Notes: a model not told the origin generated them from the letters alone. A stretch of 64,000 nucleotides of DNA from Azospirillum endophyticum (GCF_016595245.1 NZ_JAENHM010000073.1:628365-692364), one strand, 5' to 3'; positions 43,357 to 52,674 are shown, counted from the stretch's first letter. Program-made: numbers and translations.

Positions 43357-44079
43357 ATGTCGGGTGGACACACGCTTGCGGCTTTCGACGCCGAACTGGC
43401 GGCCCTGCGCGCCGCCATCGACCGCATGGGCGAGCTGGTCGAACGCCAGGTCGGGTTGGCGCTCGATTCGCTGGCCGGTCCCGATGCCGAAATCGCGGCC
43501 GAAGTGCTGAAGGGCGATGCCGAGATCGACCGTCTGGAGATGGAGGTGGAGGCGATGACCGTCCGCCTGCTGGCCCTGCGCCAACCGATGGCGAAGGATC
43601 TGCGCGAGGTCGTCGCGGCGCTGAAGATCGCGTCAAACCTGGAGCGGATGGGGGATTTCGCCGGGTCGGTGGCCAAGCGGGCGGTCACGCTGGCAACCCT
43701 GCCGGTGGCCCCGCCGGTCGCTTCCCTGGTCCGCATGGGCCGGATGGTGCAGGCGATGATCGGCGAGATGCGCCGTGCCTATACGCAGCAGGACGCCGAC
43801 CTCGCAGCCTCCGTCCGCGATTGCGACGGCGAGGTCGACGCGGCCTATACCGCTCTGTTCCGTGAATTCCTGACCTACATGATGGAAACGCCGGCGCAGA
43901 TCAGCGGTGGCACCCATCTGCTGTTCGCGGCCAAGTCGATCGAGCGCATCGGCGATCATGTCACCAACGTGGCGGAGAACATCAGCTTCCTGGTCAAGGG
44001 CCGCTTGCCGTCCGACGAGCGCCGCAAGGAGGATCTCAGCAGCTACGCCGTCGCACCGCCGCCCGAGCGGGGTGCCTGA
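43357..44079 (+). CDS. phoU: Phosphate transport system accessory protein PhoU
   Basis: 240-residue all-helical protein with two PhoU repeats: an N-terminal one with LKGDAEIDRLEMEVEAMTVRLLALRQPMAKDLREVVAALKI and ASNLERMGDFA, and a second with SIERIGDHVTNVAENISFLV. It represses the Pho regulon through PhoR/PstB when phosphate is plentiful. The ATG at 43357 follows AAGGAG. The pst genes and phoB are not adjacent in this window, so this copy may be an orphan paralogue. Confidence 0.9.
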   Translation: MSGGHTLAAFDAELAALRAAIDRMGELVERQVGLALDSLAGPDAEIAAEVLKGDAEIDRLEMEVEAMTVRLLALRQPMAKDLREVVAALKIASNLERMGDFAGSVAKRAVTLATLPVAPPVASLVRMGRMVQAMIGEMRRAYTQQDADLAASVRDCDGEVDAAYTALFREFLTYMMETPAQISGGTHLLFAAKSIERIGDHVTNVAENISFLVKGRLPSDERRKEDLSSYAVAPPPERGA

Positions 44080-44122
44080 GAGATATGCCCGAGCGATGTG
44101 CCCAAGGGACATGAATGAAGGC

Positions 44123-44128
44123 TTGACA
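44123..44128 (+). promoter_or_regulatory. -35 box of the trp leader promoter
   Basis: A perfect TTGACA lies 32 bp before the leader-peptide ATG. The -10 box is weak (around 44145-44151, TTGCGG). The placement upstream of a tryptophan leader supports it as the trpL-trpE(G) promoter. Confidence 0.5.
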
Positions 44129-44159
44129 GCCGAGGTCGGCGTGTGTTGCGGTTGCAGCC

Positions 44160-44237
44160 ATGAACATCTCCTCGCCCCTCCTGTCGCAGCATTGGTGGTG
44201 GCCCGTCTCCAACGGGCCGGCCTGGCGACGCGCGTGA
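44160..44237 (+). CDS. trpL: trp operon leader peptide TrpL
   Basis: 25-residue open frame starting ATG AAC ATC and ending TGA. It holds three consecutive TGG codons (HWWWPV) plus a fourth Trp near the end (PAWRRA). An inverted repeat, GGCCCGT/ACGGGCC (44200-44206 with 44212-44218), starts right after the Trp codons. A strong terminator follows 20 bp past the stop. This is the standard layout of ribosome-mediated attenuation. It is too short to be listed by simple ORF finders. Confidence 0.88.
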   Translation: MNISSPLLSQHWWWPVSNGPAWRRA

Positions 44238-44256
44238 GCGTGGATTGAGAAGCAAA

Positions 44257-44287
44257 GGCCGCCCGGTGCATCCGGAGCGGCCTTTTT
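44257..44287 (+). promoter_or_regulatory. Transcription attenuator of trpE(G)
   Basis: Hairpin GGCCGC/GCGGCC with inner CCGG/CCGG pairing and one bulged A, followed by TTTTT at 44283-44287. It lies between trpL and trpE(G). When Trp-tRNA is scarce, the ribosome stalls at the WWW codons, and the alternative pairing should prevent this terminator. Confidence 0.85.
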
Positions 44288-44387
44288 CCTGACCCGACCG
44301 CGGGTCGTGCAACGGAAGAACGGACAGGCAAGCGGAAGCACCGGGCGGCGTCACCGACAAGACGCCCGAACCCGGAGCACCAGCGCA

Positions 44388-46628
44388 ATGATCCCGTCCC
44401 ATCTGTTCCTCGCCGAACCCGCCTTCCTCGATCCGTTGGCCGTCCGTACCGGTGGCGGTCTGGTCGTTCATCGCACCGCCGAACCGGTGGCGCCGGCCGA
44501 CTCGCTCGATGCGCTTGTCGCCGCCCTGGACGAACGGCGGGGCCTGCTGCTGTCGGGCGGCGTGGAGGCGCCCGGCCGCTACCGGCGTCAGGCGCTGGGA
44601 TTCGTCGATCCGCCATTGTCGGTGACCGCACGCGGCCGCACCGTGCGCATCGATGCGCTGAACCCGCGCGGCCGGCTGCTGCTGCCGGCCGTGGCCGCCG
44701 CGCTGGACGGGCATGAGGCACTCGTCGGGCTGGAAGCCACTGCGGGCCGCGTCACCGCCCTGGTGCGCCGTCCTGCCGGCGTCTTTGCCGAGGAGGAGCG
44801 CAGCCGCCAGCCTTCCGTCTTCAGCGTGCTGCGGGCGCTGATGGCGCTGTTCGCCTGTTCGGACGAACCCTTCCTCGGACTTTACGGCGCCTTCGGTTAC
44901 GACCTCGCCTTCCAGTTCGAGGCGATCCGCCGCCGGCTGGATCGGCCGGACGACCAGCGCGACCTTGTGCTGTATCTGCCCGACCGGCTGCTGGTGGTCG
45001 ACCATGCCGCCGGAGTGGCACGCCGCTTTGCCTACGAGTTCCTGGTGGATGGCGTTTCGACCGGGAGGGTCGTCGGCGGCGGACGGGTTCATGCCTACCG
45101 TGCCGACACCAATGCCGCCGCGGAGTGCGATCATGCCCCGGGCGAATACCAGCAGGTGGTACGGGCGGCGAAGGAGGCCTTCCGCCGCGGCGACCTGTTC
45201 GAGGTGGTCCCCGGCCAGACCTTCGCCGAGCCCTGCACCGACAGCCCGGCCACCATCTTCCGTCGCCTTCGCACCGCCAACCCGGCGCCCTATGAAGCCT
45301 TGATCAACCTCGGCGACGGCGAGTTCCTGGTCGCTGCCAGTCCCGAAATGTATGTGCGCGTCGGTGGAAGACGGGTGGAGACCTGCCCGATCTCCGGCAC
45401 CGTGGCACGCGGGGCCGACGCGCTGCACGATGCGGCGCAGATCCAGACCCTGCTCAACTCCGCCAAGGACGCGGCGGAACTGACCATGTGCACCGACGTC
45501 GACCGCAACGACAAGGCGCGGGTGTGCGAGCCGGGCTCCGTCCGCGTCGTCGGCCGCCGGATGATCGAGCTGTATTCCCGCCTGATCCACACCGTCGATC
45601 ATGTGGAGGGGCGGCTGCGCGACGGCTTCGACGCGCTGGATGCCTTCCTTACCCATACCTGGGCGGTGACGGTGACCGGTGCGCCGAAGCGCTGGGCCAT
45701 GCAGTTCCTGGAGGATACCGAACGGTCGCCGCGCCGCTGGTACGGCGGAGCCTTCGGCCGCATCGGTTTCGACGGGGGGATGGACACCGGGCTGACGCTG
45801 CGCACCATCCGCATGAAGGATGGCGTCGCTTTCGTCCGTGCCGGCGCCACCCTGCTGTCCGACAGCGATCCGGCTGCGGAGGACGCCGAATGCCGCCTGA
45901 AGGCCTCCGCCTTCCTCGATGCGGTGCGCGGCGACGGTGCCGGTGCCGGCCGCCGGCTGGCGGTGATTCGGTCCGGGGTCAACCGGAGCGGGGAGGGCAG
46001 GCGGGTGCTGCTGGTCGACCATGACGACAGCTTCGTCCACACGCTTGCCGACTATTTCCGTCAGACGGGGGCCGATGTCACGACGCTGCGCCACACCCAT
46101 GCGCAGGCTGCCCTGCACAGAGAACCACCCGACCTGCTGGTGCTGTCGCCGGGGCCCGGCCGGCCCGCCGACTTCGATGTCGGCGGCAGCGTGCAGGCGG
46201 CGCTGGACCTCGGCGTGCCGGTGTTCGGCGTCTGCCTGGGCCTGCAGGGCATGGCCGAGCATTTCGGCGCGGAACTGGAACGCCTGCCGGAGCCGATGCA
46301 TGGGAAGGCATCGGCCCTGCGGCACCAGGGCGCCGGAATGTTCGAGGGACTGCCGCAGGGCATGCGGGCCGGCCGCTACCACTCGCTGGTGGCGCGGCGC
46401 GACAGTCTGCCGCCGGAGCTGCGGGTGACGGCGGAGACCGAGGACGGAACGGTGATGGCGATCGAGCACCGGACGCTGCCGCTGGCCGCGGTGCAGTTCC
46501 ATCCCGAATCGATCCTGACGCTGGACGGCAGCGCCGGTGGTGGGCACGGGCTGGCACTGGTCGCCAACGTCATGGAGAGGATGACGGGGCGGACGATCGA
46601 AGTGCCGGAACGCGAAGCGGCGGCCTGA
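44388..46628 (+). CDS. trpE(G): Fused anthranilate synthase TrpE(G)
   Basis: 746 residues joining both subunits in one chain. The TrpE part spans about residues 1-530 (EVVPGQTFAEP, CPISGTVARG, VDRNDKARVC, HTVDHVEG, TGAPKRWAMQ, RRWYGGAFG). The TrpG glutamine amidotransferase part spans about 540-735, with the nucleophile Cys in VFGVCLGLQGM and the His-Glu pair in VQFHPESIL. It converts chorismate and glutamine to anthranilate, the first step of tryptophan synthesis. The fusion is known from Azospirillum and rhizobia. It is controlled by the trpL attenuator upstream. Confidence 0.95.
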   Translation: MIPSHLFLAEPAFLDPLAVRTGGGLVVHRTAEPVAPADSLDALVAALDERRGLLLSGGVEAPGRYRRQALGFVDPPLSVTARGRTVRIDALNPRGRLLLPAVAAALDGHEALVGLEATAGRVTALVRRPAGVFAEEERSRQPSVFSVLRALMALFACSDEPFLGLYGAFGYDLAFQFEAIRRRLDRPDDQRDLVLYLPDRLLVVDHAAGVARRFAYEFLVDGVSTGRVVGGGRVHAYRADTNAAAECDHAPGEYQQVVRAAKEAFRRGDLFEVVPGQTFAEPCTDSPATIFRRLRTANPAPYEALINLGDGEFLVAASPEMYVRVGGRRVETCPISGTVARGADALHDAAQIQTLLNSAKDAAELTMCTDVDRNDKARVCEPGSVRVVGRRMIELYSRLIHTVDHVEGRLRDGFDALDAFLTHTWAVTVTGAPKRWAMQFLEDTERSPRRWYGGAFGRIGFDGGMDTGLTLRTIRMKDGVAFVRAGATLLSDSDPAAEDAECRLKASAFLDAVRGDGAGAGRRLAVIRSGVNRSGEGRRVLLVDHDDSFVHTLADYFRQTGADVTTLRHTHAQAALHREPPDLLVLSPGPGRPADFDVGGSVQAALDLGVPVFGVCLGLQGMAEHFGAELERLPEPMHGKASALRHQGAGMFEGLPQGMRAGRYHSLVARRDSLPPELRVTAETEDGTVMAIEHRTLPLAAVQFHPESILTLDGSAGGGHGLALVANVMERMTGRTIEVPEREAAA

Positions 46629-46689
46629 GGGGCCGCCACGACACGGATCGGCTGGGCAGATCAGATGGTGGGAGCGACGGTGGAAGCCG

Positions 46690-46812
46690 TCACTCCACCA
46701 TGCCCAGCGCTTCCTTGTAGAGCTCCAGGATGGCTTCCTGCTCCTGGCGGTCGGCCTTGTCCATCTTCCGCAGGCGGATGATCTGCCGAATGATCTTGGT
46801 GTCGAAACCCAG
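46690..46812 (-). pseudogene. gapR: Truncated 3' end of gapR (DUF2312 nucleoid protein), cut by the island
   Basis: Reading the minus strand up to the TGA at 46690-46692 gives LGFDTKIIRQ, IIRLRKMDKA, DRQEQEAILE and LYKEALGMVE: the conserved C-terminal half of GapR, the AT-rich-DNA-binding nucleoid protein of alphaproteobacteria. Homology stops at about 46813, where a run of six C and AT-rich DNA begin. The N-terminal half is not found in the rest of the window. The last codons and stop are also part of a hairpin (46665-46701) that may terminate trpE(G). Confidence 0.8.
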
Positions 46813-46813
46813 T

Positions 46814-46839
46814 ACCCCCCTACGAAAATTGTATCATAA
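46814..46839 (+). repeat. Left-end direct repeat, copy 1
   Basis: Six C at 46815-46820, then TACG, AAAA, and TGTATCATAA at 46830-46839. It begins exactly where gapR homology ends. A second copy lies 67 bp further in. It is probably the end of the element or a recombinase-binding site. Confidence 0.65.
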
Positions 46840-46880
46840 CACCATAAACACGTTGCGAGCGTCCCAGAGGCAGGATAAAA

Positions 46881-46907
46881 TCCCCCCATCGTGATTCTGT
46901 ATTATAA
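46881..46907 (+). repeat. Left-end direct repeat, copy 2
   Basis: Six C at 46882-46887, then ATCG, and TGTATTATAA at 46898-46907, matching copy 1 in order with one extra base of spacing and few mismatches. It ends 14 bp before the recombinase start codon, so recombinase binding here could also repress its own gene. Confidence 0.65.
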
Positions 46908-46921
46908 GGCGGGAGGGGCGG

Positions 46922-48382
46922 TTGGATTCGGTACTCAACATCGACGATTCTGATCCCGGCCCACCCTATGCAATGGCTCAGGTACTCCCCGTTATCAACG
47001 AAGGCATCCAACAGCATCTACCTGTTATGTTTATTAAGGAGCCATCTGGCGAGGTAGTCCGGAGCTACGAAGCTTTGGAATGGGCACGGATGTCGCTGTC
47101 GGGATTTTCGCTGTCCAAGATTGAGGCGAACATTGAGGTGCTCGCGAGGTTCATCAACTTCTATCGCGTCTGGGGCTATGGCAGACCAATAGAGGATGGC
47201 GAGCTCGACTACTTAATCTACGCCTATTTGATTTTCCGGTACGCGGGCACGATGGATCCGGAGGGCTGCTGTTCGCTGGGGGGCCTTAATTGGCGCCCGA
47301 TTGCCTATGGCGCGCTCAGAAACGAGTTCAGGTCTCTCGTTCGGTACCTGCGTTTCTGCGCGACGACCTGGGGGTACGTTGACCTGACCCCAGAGCGCTT
47401 TCGAGCCAACGAGGCTGATCCTCCCTTCACGCGCATGGCTGCGCACGAGAGGCGGAAGGAGTCTGACTTCCTTGCCCACCTCGCTGCCGCGCGCGAATAC
47501 TGGCGGGCCAAATACTGTAACGGCGATCTCAAAATGCCGCCCATCGCCAAGGCGCCGCCGAAACCGCGGATACTCCGCCAGTTTCCACCAACTGCCGAGG
47601 TTTGGGCTGTCATTGAGGCCGAAAGCAATCCTATCTACAAGAGCCTCTGGCTGGCCGCCGCGTTCGGTGGCCTGCGAATCAGCGAGCAACTCAACGCGTG
47701 GCAGGTCGACATTCTGCCGGGTAGCAGCCGAGAACATTTTTTCAGGGCCGACTTCACGGAATCGACGGGGACGATTCTGTTCCTGCGCGCGGACCCTGTT
47801 GAATCCCGATACATCGACGATCCCGGCCGGAGGGGGCCGACGCGCCGCCAGTACCTCATCGAACGCTACGGCTTTGAGCCTCGTAAGCTGTTACCGAGAT
47901 CGCATCCGATGTACGCGGGCTGGAAGGGAACGGTCTATTCGGGAGAGTTCCTGACGCATCAGGTCTTCTGGACCGATGATAGGGCCGCTTCACTCTTCGC
48001 TGATTGCGCTGCGGAGATCAGGCAATTTCACCGGCATCACCAGACGAGCAGACGGCACCCCTGGTACTACGTCAACATCGCCGATCCGACGGGCGAGCAC
48101 CGAGGCAACCCGGTGAGGATCGGTCGAGTTGAAAAGGCGCTCGATGACGCCTACCGACGTGTCGGCTTGGAACCTCACAAATGGGGCCGAAATATCCACG
48201 GCTTCCGTCACTACTACAAGTGGGTGGCTGAAGAGGAGTTGAAGATTGCGAAGGAGCACCTGCAGATCATGCTGGGGCACCGCAGCATCGGATCCCAATC
48301 CGACTACGGGCGGAACGCTCAGACCGCCCACAAAGAACTCAGTTCGGCGATCGAACACCGGAAACTACTAGCCGCAGGTTAA
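46922..48382 (+). CDS. Tyrosine recombinase 1 of the island (GmtY/TnpA-like)
   Basis: 486-residue site-specific recombinase. The catalytic residues are Arg in GLRISE near residue 251, His-x-x-Arg in HGFRH near 426, His in LGHRS near 452 and the nucleophile Tyr in SDYGR near 460. The TTG at 46922 follows GGAGG by 5 bp. It is the first gene of an operon with a second, larger recombinase 6 bp downstream. That order recalls Tn554 TnpA-TnpB-TnpC and the GmtY-GmtZ-GmtX modules of gamma-mobile-trio islands. The family assignment beyond tyrosine recombinase is tentative. Confidence 0.8.
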   Translation: MDSVLNIDDSDPGPPYAMAQVLPVINEGIQQHLPVMFIKEPSGEVVRSYEALEWARMSLSGFSLSKIEANIEVLARFINFYRVWGYGRPIEDGELDYLIYAYLIFRYAGTMDPEGCCSLGGLNWRPIAYGALRNEFRSLVRYLRFCATTWGYVDLTPERFRANEADPPFTRMAAHERRKESDFLAHLAAAREYWRAKYCNGDLKMPPIAKAPPKPRILRQFPPTAEVWAVIEAESNPIYKSLWLAAAFGGLRISEQLNAWQVDILPGSSREHFFRADFTESTGTILFLRADPVESRYIDDPGRRGPTRRQYLIERYGFEPRKLLPRSHPMYAGWKGTVYSGEFLTHQVFWTDDRAASLFADCAAEIRQFHRHHQTSRRHPWYYVNIADPTGEHRGNPVRIGRVEKALDDAYRRVGLEPHKWGRNIHGFRHYYKWVAEEELKIAKEHLQIMLGHRSIGSQSDYGRNAQTAHKELSSAIEHRKLLAAG

Positions 48383-48388
48383 GCCGAC

Positions 48389-51300
48389 ATGTATTCGTGG
48401 GAATACGTTAACGATGCCAATGTCCGCCTCCTGAACGAGGAGGGGACGGCCTTAGCCTCGGAGTCGCCAGATAAAATCGTTGTCCTGCGTGAAGTCACGC
48501 TTGCTGAACTCCGGGCCAAGTTCGCTGCCTTCAGGCAGGAGCTTTATAGGAATATCTACGAAGTCTTAGCCATGACTCCAGCCGAGTTCTCCGCTTGGCA
48601 TGGCGGTGACAAGTATGACTTCGAAGCGGGTATATGCCCACCACATTCCTGTGTCGCCTTCAAACGGATCAGCGTCGGGGACAATAAGCTGCATTGGCTC
48701 AAACAGGCGCCGGTCGTGACCGCGTTCATCGACCGTGGCCATATTCCGGCCGTCACCCCTCATGGTCGGTCCCGGAAGAATATGGTCCGAGGTGGCGGTG
48801 GTGCGGTAGATTTCGCCCAAGGGCTGCAGCTTGAAGAGCAACGCCATCTGCTCCACAGCTTGCTCTTCGACTACAATCTCGACCTTGACGAGATTTTTAG
48901 CGGATTCATCAGCCAAGCGACCATGTTCGCCCTGCCCGAGTTGGAGGAGGTCCTAAAAGGCGCCGTCGATGCGGAGGAAGCTTGGGACAAGCTTTCCGAG
49001 TTGTTCACGTCTTTCATGACCGAGCAGAAGGCGCACAAAAGAAGGGGAGAAGCGAAAGGCGACGGTCGTCATTTCGCTGCTCCTTGGTTCCTCGCCTATC
49101 TCACCCGCGAGGGAATCGTTTTCTGGCCCCTCAAGGCTTTCGTGCGTTTGGAGGGCCTTCTTCCTCGTGTGCTAAAGCCCTTTTACCGGACGTTTTTTGT
49201 GCCGGAAGACGGACGGGCATTGGCTTGCACGCTCATAGGACCGGAAGTCAGGACGCAGGAAGCAAGTTATTGCTGGAACGTCTACAGAGAACTGCTGTTG
49301 ACGACCAACTTTTTCGAAGAGATTTCGTCCTTCTGTCCCGATCACCTGCTGCACCTCAAGGAACGGTATCACTCACCGGAATACGACAACGCTCAAAAGG
49401 GGCACGGATCCAACCTCCTGTTCGCCGCCGCGCTGTCGTATTATGGCCTTACGCACGAGGACATAGGTGCTGTGGCCGATTATTTCGGCGGCAGGCGGCG
49501 TCTTACGGCGGAGCACGGGCGTGATGCGTTCAGCTGGGTGGACCGACCCCGGCAGCATCGGCTCAGGAAATATAAAGAGGTCTTTGGCGCGGAACCACCG
49601 ACGCGATTCCCGGACTACGTGGTTCAATGGGCCGCCGATCTGCGATCACTGCTGCCCGGTTTCAACGTCAGGACTATTGATCGCAAGCTTGTAGAGTTGA
49701 CCCCGTGGCTCTACTGGCTGATCGCCGTTGGGGAGGAATACGCTCCCAAGACATGGCAGGAGATCAATCGCGAAAAGCATATCAACTCGATGGGCAATGC
49801 GGCCTACACACCGTACTTGGACTTTCTCAAGTCGAAGATCGGCGGCGCCCGGGTTGACCAGTGCATTTCAAGTTTGAGACAGGCTTGGACCCTCGCGGCC
49901 ACACGGGACGGCTTCGCTGGTAAGACACCGTGCCCCATTGACCCCGAGATCGACATCGTAGAACTCAGCGACGCCAATCAAAACAGGATGGGCCGGACGA
50001 GACGAAAGGCTCTCGATGAGTTTATTCTCGAAACACTAATTGATGAGAACCGGCGCCCCGACGCGGTAGGCAATCCCTTTGCCTTTGCTCGGAGCTTGGG
50101 GCGCTTTGATCGGCATGTCGTTGACCACCAGGATAGGCAGAAGAAGACCGTCTTCTGGCCCGCAATGCCGATCATCCTCGACGCGATCCTCAACATGGGC
50201 ATGCGCAAGATCATGGCCCAGTGGATGGACTCCGGTGAGGGAGATGAGATCTGGGTGGATCCGGAAACCAAGGTCGAGTATGCGAACCCGCTCTCGACGG
50301 CGACGGCAGGTCGAAGGATGGCGTTCCTGCGCCTCGTCCAGATCAGCAATAAAGAGTGTGTGCTCGGATCCTATTTTCCCATCAATAAGTCGGGCCCGTA
50401 CGAGGCCCCTTGGGTGGAGGCACAGACGGCGCGTTTCTTCACTATGATGCGCGACTGGCAAATCCGGTACTATCCGCGTAAGAGCGTGGTCCTTGCCGAA
50501 CGCGCCGCCTTGACGAGACAGTACGCAGCAGAAGACAGCATCCCTGAGGTCTACCCGCTGTTCCGTGATCCGCAGTCAAAAGGCCAAGCTTATCCGCCAA
50601 CTGATGGGTCGATTTACCGATACTGGAGGGAGTTGCTTGCGCACTGCGAGCCCATCATAAACGAGAAACGTAGATTAGCCGCCGAAGCCACCGGAAAGTC
50701 CTTCGTATGGGAACCGCTGCTGATTGACGGTAAACCCCGTTGGGACATCCACTCTCTCCGCGTGACGACCGTAACGACTCTCATCGAGTCCGGGGTCTCC
50801 CCAGAGATTGTAGCGCTTCTTGTTGGCCACAAATCGGTAGCGATGACTTGGCACTACGTGGAGGTCAACAACCGAAAAACGCACAAAGCGATCCAGAAGG
50901 GGATGGAGGAGAGGCGTAAGCGGGCTATTGCAGATTTGGATGCTCTCAAGACCGAGGATGACATAGAGAATGCTCTGGTTCGAGTCCTGGGAGGGATCGT
51001 CAATCTGAGGGGCGATCAGGCCCAGGGCGCCGAATTGCTGAAGGAGCACCTCATCTCAAAGGAGCCAGGGGCCTATGAGGTGTTCGCTCATGGGATCTGT
51101 CCCGGTGGGGACTGCAATACCGGTGGGGAGCGTTTCAAGGGCACCTATCACCCCGTGTTCCGCCCTCGTGCGTGTTCCCGTTGTCGGTACCGTGTCACAG
51201 GCCCTGTGTTTTTGAATGGGTTAGTCCACCGCCTTAACGCCTTGATGATTGAATTGAACCACTCTTACGAGCAGGAACGGGATCTGCACGCGCGGATTGA

Positions 51301-51880
51301 GGTCGTTGAAGATGAAGGCGGTAACGCCAAAATCCTGGAGGGTCTTATCAACTGCGAGCGCGAGGCGCGCGATCACATCTGGGCCGAGTGGGCTGCCGAA
51401 CTCAAGACCGTACGGCAGGCCGAGAGCATGCTCGAACAGGAGGGAAACGCCTCGAACCTGCCGATGGTGACCGGCATGGACGTTACTGAGCTTCAGTCAA
51501 AGTTCAAATCGGTACACCAGATGGTACTGCTGCACCAAGTTGTTACGGAGGCTGATGTAATAACGGGCGCCTCTCTTGAGGTTCCTCCGGGTGCGAGGGC
51601 GAAGCGCGACGAAATGCTCCTGGAGATCGCCCGGCAAAACAACGCGAGTTCGTTCTTCTATAATCTAGCCCCTCATGCCAGAAAGCGAGCGCTCGACGCA
51701 TTTGGCGACCTGCTCACCCATCACTCCAAATTGAAGGGCTGTGACGAACTGGCGGCTGACCATCTTGAGGCCCTCATCCAGGGTTTAGAAACGATGCCTC
51801 AACTGGGCCACACGGCAGAGAGGATCTGCATGCTCGCTTCTGATCAGGCGGCGCCTATTGATGCACTGGAGGAGGCTTGA
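48389..51880 (+). CDS. Large tyrosine recombinase 2 of the island (GmtZ/VPA1269-like)
   Basis: 1163 residues. The N-terminal ~550 residues are of unknown fold. A tyrosine recombinase domain follows with Arg in GMRKIMAQ near 606, HSLRVT near 788, GHKS near 813 and Tyr in TWHYVE near 823. A probable zinc knuckle, CPGGDC...CSRC, lies near 903-932, and a long helical, coiled-coil-rich C-terminus ends the protein. The very large size and the zinc knuckle after the catalytic domain differ from ordinary phage integrases and fit the second recombinase of multi-gene transposition modules. It overlaps the next gene by 4 bp. Confidence 0.75.
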   Translation: MYSWEYVNDANVRLLNEEGTALASESPDKIVVLREVTLAELRAKFAAFRQELYRNIYEVLAMTPAEFSAWHGGDKYDFEAGICPPHSCVAFKRISVGDNKLHWLKQAPVVTAFIDRGHIPAVTPHGRSRKNMVRGGGGAVDFAQGLQLEEQRHLLHSLLFDYNLDLDEIFSGFISQATMFALPELEEVLKGAVDAEEAWDKLSELFTSFMTEQKAHKRRGEAKGDGRHFAAPWFLAYLTREGIVFWPLKAFVRLEGLLPRVLKPFYRTFFVPEDGRALACTLIGPEVRTQEASYCWNVYRELLLTTNFFEEISSFCPDHLLHLKERYHSPEYDNAQKGHGSNLLFAAALSYYGLTHEDIGAVADYFGGRRRLTAEHGRDAFSWVDRPRQHRLRKYKEVFGAEPPTRFPDYVVQWAADLRSLLPGFNVRTIDRKLVELTPWLYWLIAVGEEYAPKTWQEINREKHINSMGNAAYTPYLDFLKSKIGGARVDQCISSLRQAWTLAATRDGFAGKTPCPIDPEIDIVELSDANQNRMGRTRRKALDEFILETLIDENRRPDAVGNPFAFARSLGRFDRHVVDHQDRQKKTVFWPAMPIILDAILNMGMRKIMAQWMDSGEGDEIWVDPETKVEYANPLSTATAGRRMAFLRLVQISNKECVLGSYFPINKSGPYEAPWVEAQTARFFTMMRDWQIRYYPRKSVVLAERAALTRQYAAEDSIPEVYPLFRDPQSKGQAYPPTDGSIYRYWRELLAHCEPIINEKRRLAAEATGKSFVWEPLLIDGKPRWDIHSLRVTTVTTLIESGVSPEIVALLVGHKSVAMTWHYVEVNNRKTHKAIQKGMEERRKRAIADLDALKTEDDIENALVRVLGGIVNLRGDQAQGAELLKEHLISKEPGAYEVFAHGICPGGDCNTGGERFKGTYHPVFRPRACSRCRYRVTGPVFLNGLVHRLNALMIELNHSYEQERDLHARIEVVEDEGGNAKILEGLINCEREARDHIWAEWAAELKTVRQAESMLEQEGNASNLPMVTGMDVTELQSKFKSVHQMVLLHQVVTEADVITGASLEVPPGARAKRDEMLLEIARQNNASSFFYNLAPHARKRALDAFGDLLTHHSKLKGCDELAADHLEALIQGLETMPQLGHTAERICMLASDQAAPIDALEEA

Positions 51881-52662
51881 TCATGGCCGAAAGAGCTTCG
51901 GAAATGGTCTTGAGACGCCTGCGTGAGGGCGCCAAGCGGATGGGTAGGTCCGAAGTCCGAGACGCCACCATCGACCGGCTGGTGGAAGCGTGCAACGCCA
52001 TCGAGTCCGGCGCCGCAGCTAACTTAGTCAAGGCTGTTACTGGCAAAGACCACGGCCTACGCCTGAATCCAAAGATCAACCCGTCGACGGTCGAAAAATA
52101 TGTCAAAGCGCGTGGGAAGACAGACAAAGCCTGGACTGGGCCGACGAGGGTCACGATTCAGAAGGATCCTGATCTGCTCGCGTATGTGGAGGCGCGCGAC
52201 GACGAGCGGGTCAAGCCAGATTTGCCGAAGCGCCCGACCCCGAAACGCAGGCAAATCGAGGACGCGATCTCGTTGCTGCCCTCTGTCGAAGTTCGGATGG
52301 AACTACGTCATGAACTTGATGCCGGGCGCGCCGCACAACGGCACTTGGATATCCTGCGGGCAGGCCTTCGCAAGATCCCTGGGGTCGACATAAATGCCCT
52401 TCTGCATGGCGCCGGCGCACCGCAGATTGAGGCCAAATCGACCCTGGCCAACGGTCAAGCAGGCAACGCTATCCCGGCCATGTCGGACGAGGATCGTGGC
52501 ATTCTCAAGATGCTGATCGACCGTCTTAACAACCCAGATGAACTCAGCCGCGTCGGCATGGAGTTCGAGAACAACCGCGTCCGGCACAAGACAACCCGCC
52601 AAGCGCTGGTGAAGCCTGCCGAAATGGCGCTTCTGCGGCGCCTTGCAGGAATGACCGACTAA
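51877..52662 (+). CDS. Accessory protein of the recombinase operon (261 aa)
   Basis: Its ATG overlaps the stop of the large recombinase gene (ATGA). The N-terminus is basic and helical (RLREGAKRMGRSEVRDATIDRLVEACNAI). It continues into a segment that looks like a DNA-binding helix pair (VTGKDHGLRLNPKINPSTVEKYVKAR), and then a helical region with RQIEDAISLLPSVEVRMELRHELDAGR. It resembles accessory factors encoded third in such recombinase operons (GmtX or VPA1267-type), but I could not confirm the family. The role is inferred from its position. Confidence 0.6.
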   Translation: MIMAERASEMVLRRLREGAKRMGRSEVRDATIDRLVEACNAIESGAAANLVKAVTGKDHGLRLNPKINPSTVEKYVKARGKTDKAWTGPTRVTIQKDPDLLAYVEARDDERVKPDLPKRPTPKRRQIEDAISLLPSVEVRMELRHELDAGRAAQRHLDILRAGLRKIPGVDINALLHGAGAPQIEAKSTLANGQAGNAIPAMSDEDRGILKMLIDRLNNPDELSRVGMEFENNRVRHKTTRQALVKPAEMALLRRLAGMTD

Positions 52663-52674
52663 CCGAGCCAATGC

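Noticed and set aside
44043..46889. A 948-codon minus-strand frame across trpL-trpE(G)
   Set aside because: It is a shadow of trpE(G) and also runs through the attenuator and the gapR fragment in the wrong frame; no domain is recognisable.
46820..47017. A 65-codon minus-strand frame at the island's left end
   Set aside because: It overlaps the recombinase start and the direct repeats and has no family resemblance.
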